Source: Mesaphorura yosii | Lineage: Eukaryota > Arthropoda > Collembola > Poduromorpha > Tullbergiidae | Direction: 5' to 3' | Length of the DNA stretch: 64,000 nucleotides | Assembly: GCA_009869945.1 (NCBI GenBank) | Contig: WIXG01000019.1 | Location: 186,001 to 250,000, forward strand | Part shown: piece after piece, positions 13,201 to 25,689 of the stretch | How positions within the stretch are numbered: position 1 is the first letter of the stretch | How the letters are laid out: each line of letters starts with the position of its first letter | Notes under the pieces: model-generated | Told to the model about the DNA's origin: nothing | What the model saw: only the letters and a program-made list of their open reading frames with translations | Database searches by the model: none | Made by a program: the position numbers and the translations under genes

Positions 13201-16200
13201 TTAAACGAGTACATAAAACTGCTTCGAATCTGTGGAGCAGCACTGAACACTGAGCAGATCTCGCACTTGACTGAATCTGGAGCAGAGCAGAGAAAGCGAG
13301 AGCGAAAGGGAAAGCCAGCCATACGAAGCCGGGCCAAAGCCTGACAGATTGCAGGCAGAGATACGAGATACAGCAGAAAATAAAATAGCCTTTGACTTTA
13401 TTCATTGGACTTTCTCTCACACGCGCGGAGCGCGAGAGTTCCTCATTTTTATTAATAACATCAACAATCTACGCTGCACTGCACGGCAGAATTCGCAAGC
13501 TCACAATCTCCGAAACTCCAACTTGCAAGTTGCAAAATAGCAAAATTGCAAAAACACAGGCGCAACCACATCAAATCAAATCTGTGGTTTTGTTGTGTTG
13601 TACTTTAAAAGCTTCTTTGTCATGTCATGTCAGCACGTCAATTACTAGGCACAAAATACAAGGCACGGCAGATTTCGGCAAGCGAGTGAGATTTCGCTGT
13701 AGTCGTTGTTTAAGTGAGAAAAGCCGTCCCACTCGTCACTCGCTCACTTGAAACTCGTGATAATGTGCCTGACTGCACCGTGCTTGTGTTATAAATACCT
13801 CACACCTACGAATCTTTCTCTTTCTTTTTCCTTTCTCTTTCTCGTTCTTCTCCTCTGCTCTCACTTTGTTAGTATTTACATGAAAGACATTAAAACGTCA
13901 AATCTCGCGGCGCGTTGCCTCGAGACAATTCGTATAAAAAGCATTCATATTATTATTCCAGCCCGCATTCAGCGCTCTTGTTTCCAATCCGGCTCGGCAG
14001 CTGACGAGATTATCACGATCGCTCCGCAGACTGTCACATCGACATTCATCGCACATCACAAATCCCGAGCAGATTGAGGCGACGCAGAAGACTCGGCTCA
14101 TGACAAAAATATTTTGTGTCATCTCCCGATTTAATGCACTGCGACGCGTCACGCACGACACAACAGTTTGAACACTGAAAACTGAAGATGAAGTCTGTCT
14201 GATGGAATTTTTGCGACAGAAGCGAGGAAGGACAAAGCGGATGTGAGTCAATTTCTGAGAAGGAAATCCCAACTTTCTTCTACCTTCTCCGTGTTGAAAT
14301 TCCGACGCGCTCGCTCGTTCTCTTTGGACAGGTGCTTGAGCGCCTGAAGAGGTCAATTCAACAGATTTGTCGCGCTCGACTCGACTCTGCAACTCCAGCC
14401 CAGAAGAGGAGAAGACGATCTTTGACGAAGGAGCCATGCCATACGAGTAACTTAATACAAAGGAACTCAAAGTATGAACACGATAACTTGACTTGGCCTG
14501 GCTTGGCTTCTTTTCTCAGCCGGTACGCAGTTTTAAGAAAAAGAGATTAAATATTGATTTTTGTAGAAATAAGATCTCAAGTATTATTGGCCACCACTAC
14601 AAATAGTATATTGGGAAGAAGAAGAGCACGGGCCAAGTAGTATAAAAATCATCTCCTCTTTATTACATTTCTCTCAGAACTGCTGCGCTGCGCTACTCGT
14701 TGAGTCGAGTTCAGTTACGCTGTAATCAAGACTCAAAATTCGTAAGAAGCTGCTCACCTTTTCCGCAGCAGGCCGGACAGCTGTGACAACCACCAAAGAA
14801 CTTCCGCAGCATGATGACTGGAAAGGAATCGTGGGATTGGGACGTTCTTCTTCGTTTTCTCTTTGGGGAGGTCAACTAAATACAGTTGTCATCAAGCTCG
14901 TCAAGCTGAATATTGTCCAATCGAGTCGCCTGTCTAATTGTTTAAACTTTCGGCTGCCGGTCTTGCTTCTTGTCCTTGTCTCGTCGTTTGTCAAGTTAAT
15001 CTTTGTTGTTCTCTTCTAAGTTGCGAGTTGTGACCGTGCGAAGCAAATAAAAGAAGTCGGGCCGTCGTCCTCCTGGATTAATCTGCCCAAATTGCTTCTG
15101 GCTTCCTTCTGCTTCTGCTTTCCTTCTCTGTTTTCCGGAGCCTGGAAGCAGTTCGTCTGCAAATAAAAAGGAGAATAAAAATACGGTGGGCACTCAAAGT
15201 TGGGCACGGGCACACGGGAGTTGGGCTGTAGCTGTGACTCGATTTCTTTTATTGTGACTTTGACACGTACGAGTGTCGTGCCGAGCCGAGTGAGCATTTA
15301 GTTTACTGTCCTGTCTTGGCGCGTCGCTGAGACAAAGAGTCAAGTCGACTAAAAGATAACTTGGCGTAATGGCATCGGCATCGGGAGCCGTTTGCGTTTA
15401 ATGCCAAAGGTAATAAAAAGAAAATCAAATACTAAACAACGCAAACACTTCAGCGTCGTAAGTGAATAACTGTCGGCTGCCACGTCGAAGCAGACGAAGA
15501 CGAAGAAAAAGTCAGAGAAAGCAGTGAAATGTGAAAGAATGGAGAAAGCTCACGTCATGGCATCTTTTATGTCATGGCGAGCGCGAAATGGAGACATCGC
15601 ATCGCGACGCATTTCGCGGCGGCATGCCAATGTGTACGCAATTAATGGCTAGGCGAGGCATCGTAGCGTGGCGTCTTCAAATTGCAACTTCCTGCGGTGT
15701 TACTTAAATTATGTATTAAGAAAGGACGGCAAGGCAAGGCAGAGGCGCCGTGGCAGTAAACGGAGCAGAGCAGGCAATAAACCCTCTTCCTGTTTCTTCC
15801 TGTGTCTGCCTCGCGTCCTGGAGAAAAGAGTGAAAGCAAGTCAGCCGGCACGGCCGCAAGATCAAAAGAGTGTTTGGTTTGCTGCTTTCGCCAGCACGCG
15901 CAAGGTGAAAGTCGAAGTCAAAAGTCAAGTAAATGAAAAGTTGAAGACGAAGAGTTCAGCAGTTCAGCTGACAGATCAGAGTTATGGTAATGCATAATCT
16001 CTTTTTGTGATGACCCCGTGCAGTGCCGTGCAGAAGAGTCAGGGCACGGGCGGAGTGTGCGCACAGACTTAATTAAGTACTTTCACTCATACAAATTATC
16101 AAAGGAAATTCAAAAGACATCAAGACTCTTGGAAATGAAAGAGAGCAGATGGCTCGGGACTACGCCGTATTTGTACTTCATCATAACTCGAGCCCACGTC

Positions 16201-19200
16201 ACAAACTCGCAAACAAGCAACGTAAAACGAACCCACCGACAGACTTCTCCTGAAATAACTTGAGAGAAGATTGGAAATCTTTCGAGTGCCTGCCTGCGAT
16301 ACGATGCAACACGAAAAGAAGAGGGTCGTTATTGTTTACAAAGGAGCAAGCAGAGAACGAGAAAAGAGGCTCTTGTACTCTGCTTGACTAGGCCGCCTTT
16401 GCCTTCCTGGGTCCCATAAACACTTTCCTCATTTATTATTTTACTTTTACCAGATTTCTCTTTGTTTATTTTATCTTTTTAAGACATTCTTTCTCCTTTG
16501 TTATTCAAAACTTACCAGAAGTAGAGGACGACGAGAATGACGACGAGCACTTCAACAAAGACCATTTTGGCTGTAGTAATTGTTATGATGAAGTTGGTCG
16601 TGTCGTTGTCGTTGTTTATGCTAATGAAAGGTCTCAATGGCGAATGGCCGTGTAGCCGTGTTGAGTGGCGATGATGATGGCATGCCTAACTGTCATTGTC
16701 ATCATCTGCCCAACCTCTTTCATCAACTTTTCGTGCCGCCGGAGTAAATTGACACTTTCTTTTGCTTGAGTGTCGTGTCGTGCTCGGCTCGTGTTTTCAA
16801 ATGTCAACTGATGTCCTCGCTGTTTGCTGTTTGCTCGTGTAAATGTAAACACTCACGCCATTATCGGCATGTCGACCAGACGTTGTTGTTGTCACGCATT
16901 CGCAGTTTCCGTCTTTACAAAGTTCGGTGGCAGCGTGGCGTGGCTTGGCTTTGTTTTAACTTGCCGCTCGTACACGTGTGTAAATTAGACTTCAATGAGA
17001 ATGCGATCGTCCGTGGTTCGTGTTTACTGGCGATGAGGATGCGGATGCTGAGAGATCCCAGGAATCGTGAATCACTGCACGGCACAGCCGATAATGGACT
17101 TTGCGTTCTGCACTTATAACGACGCAGTCACGATCCTTCCGTGACAAGAAACTGTTAGACACAAGGGACAGTTTACTCGAGACACAGCAAGAAAAGCGAT
17201 TCTGGCAACGGAAGTTTGCTCGAAATGGAAGCTGAGATCCTCTCGTCGGACGGCCAATGCTCATCAAATCGGTAATAATTAGAAGATGAGGATAATGATG
17301 AAGATGGAAATGGAAGATAAATCGGAGAGATGATGATTATGAGTGGTTCATCCGCTGCTGCTCATCTCTCGTGTGGGCTCGTCGTGGCCATCCCGAATTA
17401 GCCAGTTGAGTTGTTTACTCGTCGTCAGCTCGTCGAGGAACGGAAAACAAGCAGTCAAGAACTCAGCACGGGCCCGGTAAATGAAATGTACTGCTGTGTG
17501 CTGTGACGTGGGGACACTCGCCGTCGGATGTCCTGAGTGGAATAGCCCCATTTGCTATTTAGCATTTGGCTCGACGAATTCTAAGGCTAAATTTGAGCTC
17601 TTCGGCTGAAAGCTAAATCAATTAGGGAAATTAGTTCTCTGCCTTGCCTGGCCATGCTTGGCTCCTTGGCTTCTTTCGTCTTGCGTCCTTCGTCTTGCAT
17701 GGACAAAATTCGATCCGATGGGCTTCTTGTTTACCTGTGCAGCATTCAACATTCGCCCGATTTAGCACGCGTACGCGTAGAAACTAATTTCTTAAGCAGG
17801 GCTCTCGGCGCCCCGCTCGACCGTGTGCCGCTCCGGGTCTTCTTCTGCGTGTTCCTCATTTGTCTTCTTCAGTTAAAGTAATTCGGTCGTCTTACATTTG
17901 ACAGAAATAAACTCAAACGCTCAGCATTGCGTAAACAACGAGCAGGGAGATCAAGAACAGATTGCACACGTGGAGAGACAAGTCAAGTCAAGTCAAAGTC
18001 GGTAGAAGTCGAAGTCGTGTCTTACCAATTTAACAAGGGGAAAGCGGACTTATTTATGAATCCAGCGTTCAATCATTGACGGCAGCAGCAGGAGCGCAGT
18101 GAGTCGATCAATCAATGTTGCTAGGATCGGCGCTTATCAAATAAGACAGCCGCGGCGCAGAGCGCAAGGCCACGCCGCGTCGTAATTTTCCGACCGATTG
18201 AACCTGGCGAATTAGGCAGAAGGCACGTAATTCACTTTACTTATTAAATGGGCTGAAGTGGGTCAGGCCAGGCCATGCCAAGGCAACACTGCCGCCTTTG
18301 GCGTTCGTATTCGTGGTTTATACGAAAGCGAATTGGCATTGCATCGATTTAAATATCACAACGCTAATTTTATTGCATTTCGCGTTTCGCATTGAGCTGC
18401 GACGTGACTTCCTGAATAGCCTGGAAATAAATATCAAATCGAGCGAACAGAAGCCACGCCACTCCACGCCAGTAAACAGGCAAGGCACAGTCAGCCACTT
18501 CCACTTGCGAATTGCGAATTGTGGGTTGCGATATTTATGGCCTGTGATAATTGCAAAGGGAAAGGCAAAGTCAGAGCGCAGGAGAATAGAACAAAAGAAT
18601 GATTTACGTCATGCAAGTGGGCCGACGTGGGGAAGCAGAAGCACTTGTGGTTATTCCCACTCTTTGATGTCTGTCCAGATTCCAATGATTCAATTATCCA
18701 AACTCCAGTAGACAAAATATATGTACGGCATAGGTTTCATTCTGCTATGCTGCTTGTTTTGCATTGTTCTTTGCACATTTTCGTTTTACATTCGCAAAAT
18801 GGAACAGTGCGCAGTGCGAATGAGAATTTTCAGCTGCGCATGCAAACTTCGTCCAAATTCAGAAAAGCAGAGGACACGAGTGAAAAGAAGAAAGGAGACG
18901 TAGAAAAGGAAAAATAAGCAGATGGAATTTAGGGATTAAATCAAAATGGCAGTTCATCAAGTGGAAAGTGATAGCAGTGAAAAGAAAGGAAGAGCGCGTG
19001 TTCTTTCGCGTGAGCGAAAGGAAATTAAAAAAGATTTGAGCGCTCGCATCATAAAACACTTTTCATGAATCCTGTACAGAATTTTGAGAGATAAATATTT
19101 CATTTTGCGACGAGTACTCTGAGAATTTCGCGAAAGCGTGTTCGTGTCATGTAGCGAATTCTCTAATATTCATCAGACTCCAATTTCACAGGCATAAATG

Positions 19201-21860
19201 CTTCATTAATTGTCACCGGGCTGTCTTCTCGAGACTCCCATTTTTCATTTCGGGCATACGCACACGGGCACGTTGACACTTAGTTCGAAATTAGTTTTCG
19301 AATGCGAAAGTGCTGTGACCCGTGCCCGTTTCCTTTCTTTGATACGTTGAACGGTCTGTTATGAATCTAGAATGAAAGATTAAGATGATGAGCACTTGTG
19401 TGACAAACACAAAAGCGAGGACGTGATGAGTTGATGCAAAATGCAAACTTCAAAATGCCGAGTCGAAATTGTAGCGACCTACACAGGACCTGTTGAAGCC
19501 AGGTTCCACAAATTCCAGTGCCTTCGCTGGAAAGACGAGCAAAAATTACCGTCATTAGCAATGAGTACTACTACAAGCGACTCATCTCCTTCAATATTCA
19601 TTAACTCAAGTATTTTAAAATTGCTTTGAGTTTTGAGGAAACGAGAGAAGGCACGGCACGGCTTCTCGGCAATGGCAATTGAGGGAGTCAGCAATTACTG
19701 CATGAGGAGGGCGCGCCTTGTTAAATTATTCCTGGCATAATTTGACTGATAATTTGATAATTTAAAGGGGCCTGCCTTTTAAACGGTAAGATGTCGTTTT
19801 CTTCACAAATTATTATAGACTTCACCATGCTTACATAATTAGGATGGGGGTGCTTCAACTTCGCTATTCGCTTCTACCATCACTTGAAACTAGAACTGGG
19901 AAGTAGTAGATTTGGCATAATAATGATGGATAATAAGCAAAATGCTAATCGTGGTCGAAGTCTTATTAAATCGACCTTCTTGAAAACTGAAAAACTGGCC
20001 CAAACCAGAGAAGAATACTTATAAGCTTAAGCAAATCCATGCAAGGGAAGTTAAAATTGTCCAGTAGAAATTCTGTTCAAGTGGACCAGCCGCCAGGGTC
20101 GTGCGTTTTTCGACAGACGACCGCGTTGGCGACGAATTGGCCGCTCAAGTTCAGACCAGAGAAAGTCAAAGCAAGCATGAAGAATGAATTGAAACGCGAG
20201 CCGGGAGTAAGAATCTCAAGATCACAAGCGAAGATACGACGAATGACGAGCGGAGCGTTTCCATTTACTATGTACTCTACTCTAAGAGCGTCTTACATTC
20301 TAAATGCGTGTAGTGCGAATGGAGCAAATTACTTTCAAATTTTAGGAAATCCTGTTATATATTTTGTATCTCGGCTATTTCCTCCAAATTACTTCCAAGC
20401 AGAGCACAGAGTCAAAACGTCAAAAGTAGTCGTGAAAATGTCTTCGTAGTTGCAACTTATTTGTAGTTTTTGTAGCGAAATAGAATATTTTTATCAGTTC
20501 ATCTGATTTTATTTCGTACTTGCTTCCATTCCAGAATTTTTATTAACGATAGAGCGAATTCTCTGCCTGCGCTGCTGCTGCGCCGCTGTCAAAGCAAACA
20601 TAACCATTTTATTCCATTCAATTCTCGTGTGAGAGCCGAATTTTCGTTTACTCGTCGTCGTCCGTCGTCCTGCCCAATTTCTCCGTGTAATTCTATTTCG
20701 GATGTCTTCTCACCTCGTGCGCCGTGCCATGCTGCATGATTGCAGTCCGCCGTTCTGTCTAACTTTTTGAAACACCAGAACATGTCATTCGAGACGAAAA
20801 CATCAAATCTTGCCAGAAATTCGATTGTCTCAACACCTCGAGAGGACAGAGAATTCTCCAGAGAAGTGTCGCTCGACTCACTCGCAGTCGCAAGTTGAAG
20901 TCGCAATAATCTTGGATCGAATTCAATAGATCCATTCCAGTGCTCGTTCTTGTGAGCACAACACGTGTCCTGGCCAGCCAAGCCAGCGTGGCGTGAAACT
21001 CTCGGTCTCGGTCTCGTATTTGCTTTTCTTTTCTCTCGGCGAAAAGTTTCGTAGCAGGAAAGCGTTTGAATGCGTTCATTCGTGCAAGAATTCAGGCGAG
21101 TTTCTATTTTTAGGTATATTTAGGGCACTGGACATCAGATTCTGCTGCTGCTCATTTTACTGGAACGGAAACATGGGTCAAGTTGTCAAGTAGAATGGCG
21201 AACGCGAATTCGACAAAGGATTCGATTCAGTTCCGTTTCAATTATTGCACGACCCATCCACGTCATCGGCAGTGGGAATTGTTTTCTATTGTATTATCGT
21301 GCTGATAAACTGCACTTCGGAATTCGCTTCATTTGCGTTCGTCATTCGGCGCTGCTTCATTTCACATTTCATGTACGTGGAATTAATGAACTGACAACTG
21401 GGACTGGCTGATAATGATGATGCGCGACACGCACGCATAATGAATAAATCAGTCAATGCACAATGAGTGCTGATAAGATAAGTCAAGCGTGTGTGTTCTT
21501 TCTCATGACATGCTTTGCCTTTCTAGCCAAATTCTTTCTCACGTAATCCAAAACAAAGAATTTTCCCAAACTGAGCAGAACTTTGCAGGGACGAAATTCA
21601 AACGAATACATCGAACACTACAATAATTATAATTTAGTCTATTTAGTAATTTATTCCGAAATATTCAGCTCTAGCTTCTGTTGTTGTGAATACATATGGC
21701 TTTGCGCCGTCTGTTTTCTGTTTTCGGGCACGAATAACTTAACTGACAATAACTACAGTTTGTTCAACGGGAAAGCGGGTGCACTCAAAGCTGGTGATCC
21801 CGAAAAGCGAGAATGCACAAATCTGACTGATGACCTTGTCTGTCAACATCAACGTTTAAA
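7294..21860. other. gene-poor 14.6-kb interval
   Basis: I find no recognisable protein family, tRNA, rRNA or complete mobile element here. Open frames are short, overlap on opposite strands and lack splice-supported continuation. The DNA is rich in short recurring words (GCGAA/TTCGC, TTCACATTTC, GGCA/TGCC runs) and AT-rich stretches. It lies upstream of both PDE1 (-) and dysbindin (+), so it may contain distant regulatory DNA or unrecognised 5' untranslated exons of PDE1. No specific element can be supported by eye. Confidence 0.6.
11573..11588. repeat. GGCT/GGCA tetranucleotide microsatellite
   Basis: Three GGCT units followed by one GGCA unit, in a stretch where GGCTGGCA words also occur at about 11532-11550. 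Similar GGCA runs recur elsewhere in the window. Confidence 0.8.
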
Positions 21861-23003
21861 ATGCTGTCCAGTATAAAGGGGAAGCTGCAGTATGTCCAGG
21901 ACGAAATTGCGACAAGGTTAGTTTGTGGCTTTGCTCTATCCTTAATGTAATACAAGGAGCTATGCTATGTAGAGATTTTTGATGCACGAACTTAACTTTA
22001 CTTGAAGCCTGAAGAACTTGAAATTCGACCGTCACCTCTTGAGAATAACTGGGCATGGAAGTGGCATTGGAAGACTTCGACTTGGAAGAGCACCGAGCGT
22101 TCCTCCAAATGATCCTCATTTCCAAGCGGGGTGTCGAATATTAGAGCACTACCATAATGCGTGGGGAAACATTCACAAAAAGACTGAAGAAATGGCACAC
22201 TCGGCGGAGGTACGATTCGTTTAGTTTTTAAAATTCATTGCTTCTAGGCTCATGATGGAATTAACGGATGCGATCTAATTTTACTAGGACGCAGACTCTA
22301 TAACTTCCAGTATCCTTCGTGACTACGAAGAGAAACTGGTTCAGCTGCAGAAACTGTCGTCGCTGCTGGCAGTCATTCCAAAGTTCGTCCACAAGGTTCA
22401 GGAGATATCAGACCGCATTCTAAATGCTCAGTGCGCCCTTGAAGAGACCAACAACGCGCTTCTCGCGTTAGAGGATATGATTGAGACTCAGGAACTTCGT
22501 GAGAAGGAACTCGAGCACAGATTTCAATTGGCCCTTTACCAAAACAAACGTGCAGCTGAGCTAAATGACCTTAAAGGTAAAGGTTTATTGAGTCGGTCGA
22601 TATATGACGTCGGCCTTTCGTAATTGCCGATTGTCCTTATTTTTATGCAGAGAAACTAACAAACGACCACCTTGCTAAAGTAAAGGAGTATGAGAAGCAG
22701 ATTTCTTCCCATTTGAAAGAGAGGCAGGCTGGATTCCAAGAAGCGTTCGAGCAGGATCTCCAGCAATATAAGGAAGGGACTTTAATACCGCGTAAGTGAG
22801 AACTCCAGGCAGGCAGGCAGCAGTTTGACATTGATTTCTTCCAATAATTGAAGTTTTATTGTACAGGAAAACGAACCAGCTCGTCGTCCGCAGCCTCCGC
22901 TTCAACACCACTCGAAGACATTGAATTGGAAGAGGATCCTTTCATTTTGGAGGAGTTTTTATCAGAAGAGGCTCAAAATTTGGATGAGAATTATGCCCAG
23001 TAA
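21861..23003 (+). CDS. DTNBP1: dysbindin, BLOC-1 complex subunit
   Basis: Five exons, 21861-21916, 22008-22209, 22288-22576, 22651-22791 and 22867-23003, give 274 residues with every junction in phase. Dysbindin is a coiled-coil subunit of BLOC-1, which sorts cargo to lysosome-related organelles and acts at synapses. The start MLSS.KGKLQYVQDE resembles the vertebrate MLS...RLLSVQ start. The family core is present: an ILEHYHNAWGNIHKK block (vertebrate LLSRYEDTWAALHRR), a long heptad-rich coiled coil over about residues 95-225, and the hallmark LKERQAGFQEAFEQDLQQY. The acidic tail (LEEDPFILEEFLS) matches the C-terminal position of the vertebrate DALDVFL segment. The gene faces FANCA tail-to-tail. 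An open frame upstream (ending 21876) overlaps the start in another frame and could be an upstream ORF if transcribed. Confidence 0.92.
22806..22823. repeat. GGCA microsatellite in a dysbindin intron
   Basis: About four GGCA units right after the exon-4 donor of dysbindin. Short GGCA runs also occur near 6295-6320, 59110 and 61797. Confidence 0.75.
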
Positions 23004-23239
23004 GGCTCGAGACTCGTGCCACAGCGCAACTTCCTTTGTACTCATCGAATTTATTTAAAGTTACCTGCAGAAAGATATCATCACTTACATTCCACTTACT
23101 TTATCAAATATTCTTCCAATCTTCCTGAAACTTGTGAGACATGACTTATCATCGTGGCTTATCTTCTAGTCCGTTATGCAACACAACGCGCAATTCATGT
23201 GCTTTCATTCCGCAGTGCTCTTATTTTTTGTTGTTAAAA

Positions 23240-23245
23240 TTTATT
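23240..23245 (-). other. candidate poly(A) signal of FANCA
   Basis: Reads AATAAA on the minus strand about 100 bp past the FANCA stop. It lies upstream of the dysbindin poly(A) signal, so the two convergent 3' UTRs would overlap by some tens of bases. Confidence 0.55.
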
Positions 23246-23260
23246 CGGTCGCGACTACTT

Positions 23261-23266
23261 AATAAA
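23261..23266 (+). other. poly(A) signal of dysbindin
   Basis: AATAAA about 260 bp after the dysbindin stop codon, followed by a T/G-rich stretch (TTTGGTTTGTTTTGG). Confidence 0.65.
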
Positions 23267-23341
23267 TTTGGTTTGTTTTGGCAAAGATTCTATAAAACAT
23301 GCTGATCCCCAACATTCAGTCCATTTTGTACTTCTAATTTG

Positions 23342-25689
23342 CTATTTTTGGAGTGAACTTTTGTAAGCAGCGTAGATATTGGCCGGAAGTTTCCCTTCAA
23401 GGTTGAGAGACTCGATCAGCCGAAGTCGGGCGTCAGTGTGCACGGCACCCGTCCTAAGCACCATCCATAATTTATCAGATTCGAGAAAATATACCGCACA
23501 ACATGAAATAGGTCTCACGGTTGTTTGATCAAAGCTGGAAGGAACTGATTGAGGTAGTATGGCTTCCGGAACAAAAGCATCTGCGCCACGGACTTTGGAA
23601 TTTTGCCTGACGTGTCGAATTCCTTAATGGCCATTTCCACTTCGAATTGAGTCTGCAATTAAAGAAGCACATGTTAGTTAATGCTGGTCAGTTTTTGGTG
23701 AGGACCATCCTCACAATTTCGGAGTTATTACCGGATCCTTCAAGTTCGGCTCGAACTCCAAGACAGCCTCCACTTCGTTGTACTCTGAAATTCGGGCTCT
23801 GGAAAGCGCGCTGTAGTCCATCCACAAAGCTCGGCAGCCAGTTGGAATGAAGGGTCGGTACGAGACGTGGACTTGGAGGAAGGTTGGCGGCTCAATCGGA
23901 ATCCATTTCGTCATGACCTCGATGAAAAACGTAAACTTCTCTGGCGTGTTTGTGACGGAGTTGTCATGCTCAAACATGGAGGCGAACCACTTTTCGTATC
24001 GCGAGAAGTTTTTGGGCGAAATGAGGCAGCAGTGACGCGCCAGAATGAAGGCGACCATGATTTCATCTTCTTTTCCCTCGTTGAGTCCGATTGAGATCAG
24101 TGCCCTTATCAAATCTTTCATCAGAATGAAGATTTCGAAAGAATCTGGAGAGCACATTTTGTCCCACGTCGTGATGGTGTGAAGAACATTTTCCCAATTT
24201 AGGTTCGAGAGTTCTCGAATGGCTCTCCGAAGAATTTCCACTACGTCTCGCTTCGTTTGTGGTGGTCCCAGAAGCTGAAACAGAAGTCAAAGAATGCGAC
24301 AGAAAAAAGATTAGCCGATTCCTCTCACCAATTTCTTGATTAACTGTTTACTAGTGTAATTGTGCTCTGTTTTCTCTCATTTCCGTCTTCAGTCGCGATT
24401 CTTTCTTGGTACTGCAGTGTGTCCATTATTGTTCGATTCGACGGCGAAGCTAGCAGAAACAAAACTTGATCGGTGAAGTACTTCTTTTTGATCGATTGAA
24501 TTACTGACGCTGCAAACGCGGAATCAACGAATTGCTAGACAATCCACCTACAATAAGTAATTTATCAATCGCGGTAGGGTAACCGAACCTTCTTGCAGCA
24601 AGGCAACCAGGAATTTGTGGTTCAGCGAAGGCTGATCGTCGTCAATAAGCTTCTTGGTTATTCCGGTCAGGATGTTCATGCACATCGTTTTTAATGACTG
24701 AAGACATGGCTCAGTGAGGGGGTTACAATAGCCACAAATGATGATGCTTCGAAGAATATCGTTTAAGATTTCAGTGGCTTTGGCGCTGGTGGACTCCGAG
24801 TGGAGGCAGGGCGAAAAACAAAAGCTGGTGAATTGCCTGGCGAAGAAATCCTGTTTAGCAGGAGGTTTGAGCCTGCAATCATGTGGTAGAATTAGGCGCG
24901 GTGTGCGAAAAAGACGGCAGCCAAGACTTGTTGTTATTGATAAGTACCTCATCAGATAAGAGCTGATGCTCATAAGCTTGAATTTTGAGTCCAATAACCA
25001 GAGCAATTCCAACGATGGAAATTCTATCTGCACAATTTTGAGATAAGGCCATCGAATTTCTGAACCATCGGTAATATTCTTATCCTATCACTCACTGATA
25101 AGCAGAATTCAGCAACGAATTGCTTCGTATCTAGCCCTAGTCCACGGCGGCGTTTAGCATCGATGGCGAATTGGAGTATCTTTTCCATGGTTGCCTTCAC
25201 TTCATCTGGCAGTAGGTAAGTTGTGTCAAACTCCAAAGTCCAATCAAAATATGTCGTGTCACTGCTTGAGTCCGAGTCCAGCGTTATCATATCCTCTATT
25301 CCCTTTCCGTTTCCGAAATCAAGATTCGCTCCTCCTCCATCATGCGTGGACGTGGACAAGGCTTCCAGGATAAGTTTGACAGTAAACTTCGACACACGTG
25401 TTTCGCGAGTCAATTTCGCCGATGATTTCATCGAAGCCAGTTCACGCTCAAATTTGCGGTAAAACTGGGCTGGAGTACGGCATTCTTGCAGCGAGGAGGC
25501 CATGTTCATCAGCCGTCCTTCCCGTACGAACTCGAAGAAGTGTTCACTTGGTTTTAATTCATTGCATATTAAGTAAGAAGTTAGTGGAAGGCACACAGCG
25601 ATCGGTTCACTTGCGAGCGAAGCTCGCCGCTGAGTTGGTTCAAAAAAGACAACATCCAACGACGTCAGCGATCCTTGTGCGAGATACAG
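23342..25689 (-). CDS. FANCA: FANCA homologue, N-terminal half only; 5' end unresolved
   Basis: Seven exons in transcript order: 25689-25096, 25027-24948, 24872-24589, 24509-24352, 24274-23732, 23652-23519, 23453-23342; 634 codons in phase. FANCA is a solenoid scaffold of the Fanconi anaemia core complex, which ubiquitinates FANCD2/FANCI at DNA crosslinks. The identifying stretch is in the last three exons: P.FLQVHVSYRPFIP, LWMDYSALSRARI, then FRKPYYLNQFLPALI and RLRLIESLNLEGKLPANIY. These match, in order, the vertebrate blocks around LQVHILHPP, SLLTDYISLAKTRL, FRRPYYVSHFLPALL and FIESLKRADKIPPSLY. The frame then ends at TAG, near the position of vertebrate residue 620 of about 1455. The first listed exon is open to an AG at 25690-25691 with no upstream ATG, so a further 5' exon or an internal start (ATG at 25509) is needed. 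The 24352 donor (GTAAAC) is weak, and a neighbouring alternative breaks the frame. Confidence 0.8.

Noticed and set aside
13898-14470. 190-codon minus-strand frame in the gene desert
   Set aside because: No domain, signal peptide or splice-supported extension, composition typical of chance frames, and other open frames overlap it.
7294-21860. Searched for tRNA-like arms, transposase fragments, terminal repeats and CRISPR-like arrays
   Set aside because: No T-arm/anticodon pairing, no transposase or reverse-transcriptase motifs and no regularly spaced repeats were found by eye.
21583-21876. 97-codon frame overlapping the dysbindin start
   Set aside because: It is in a different frame from dysbindin and has no family match; at most an upstream ORF.
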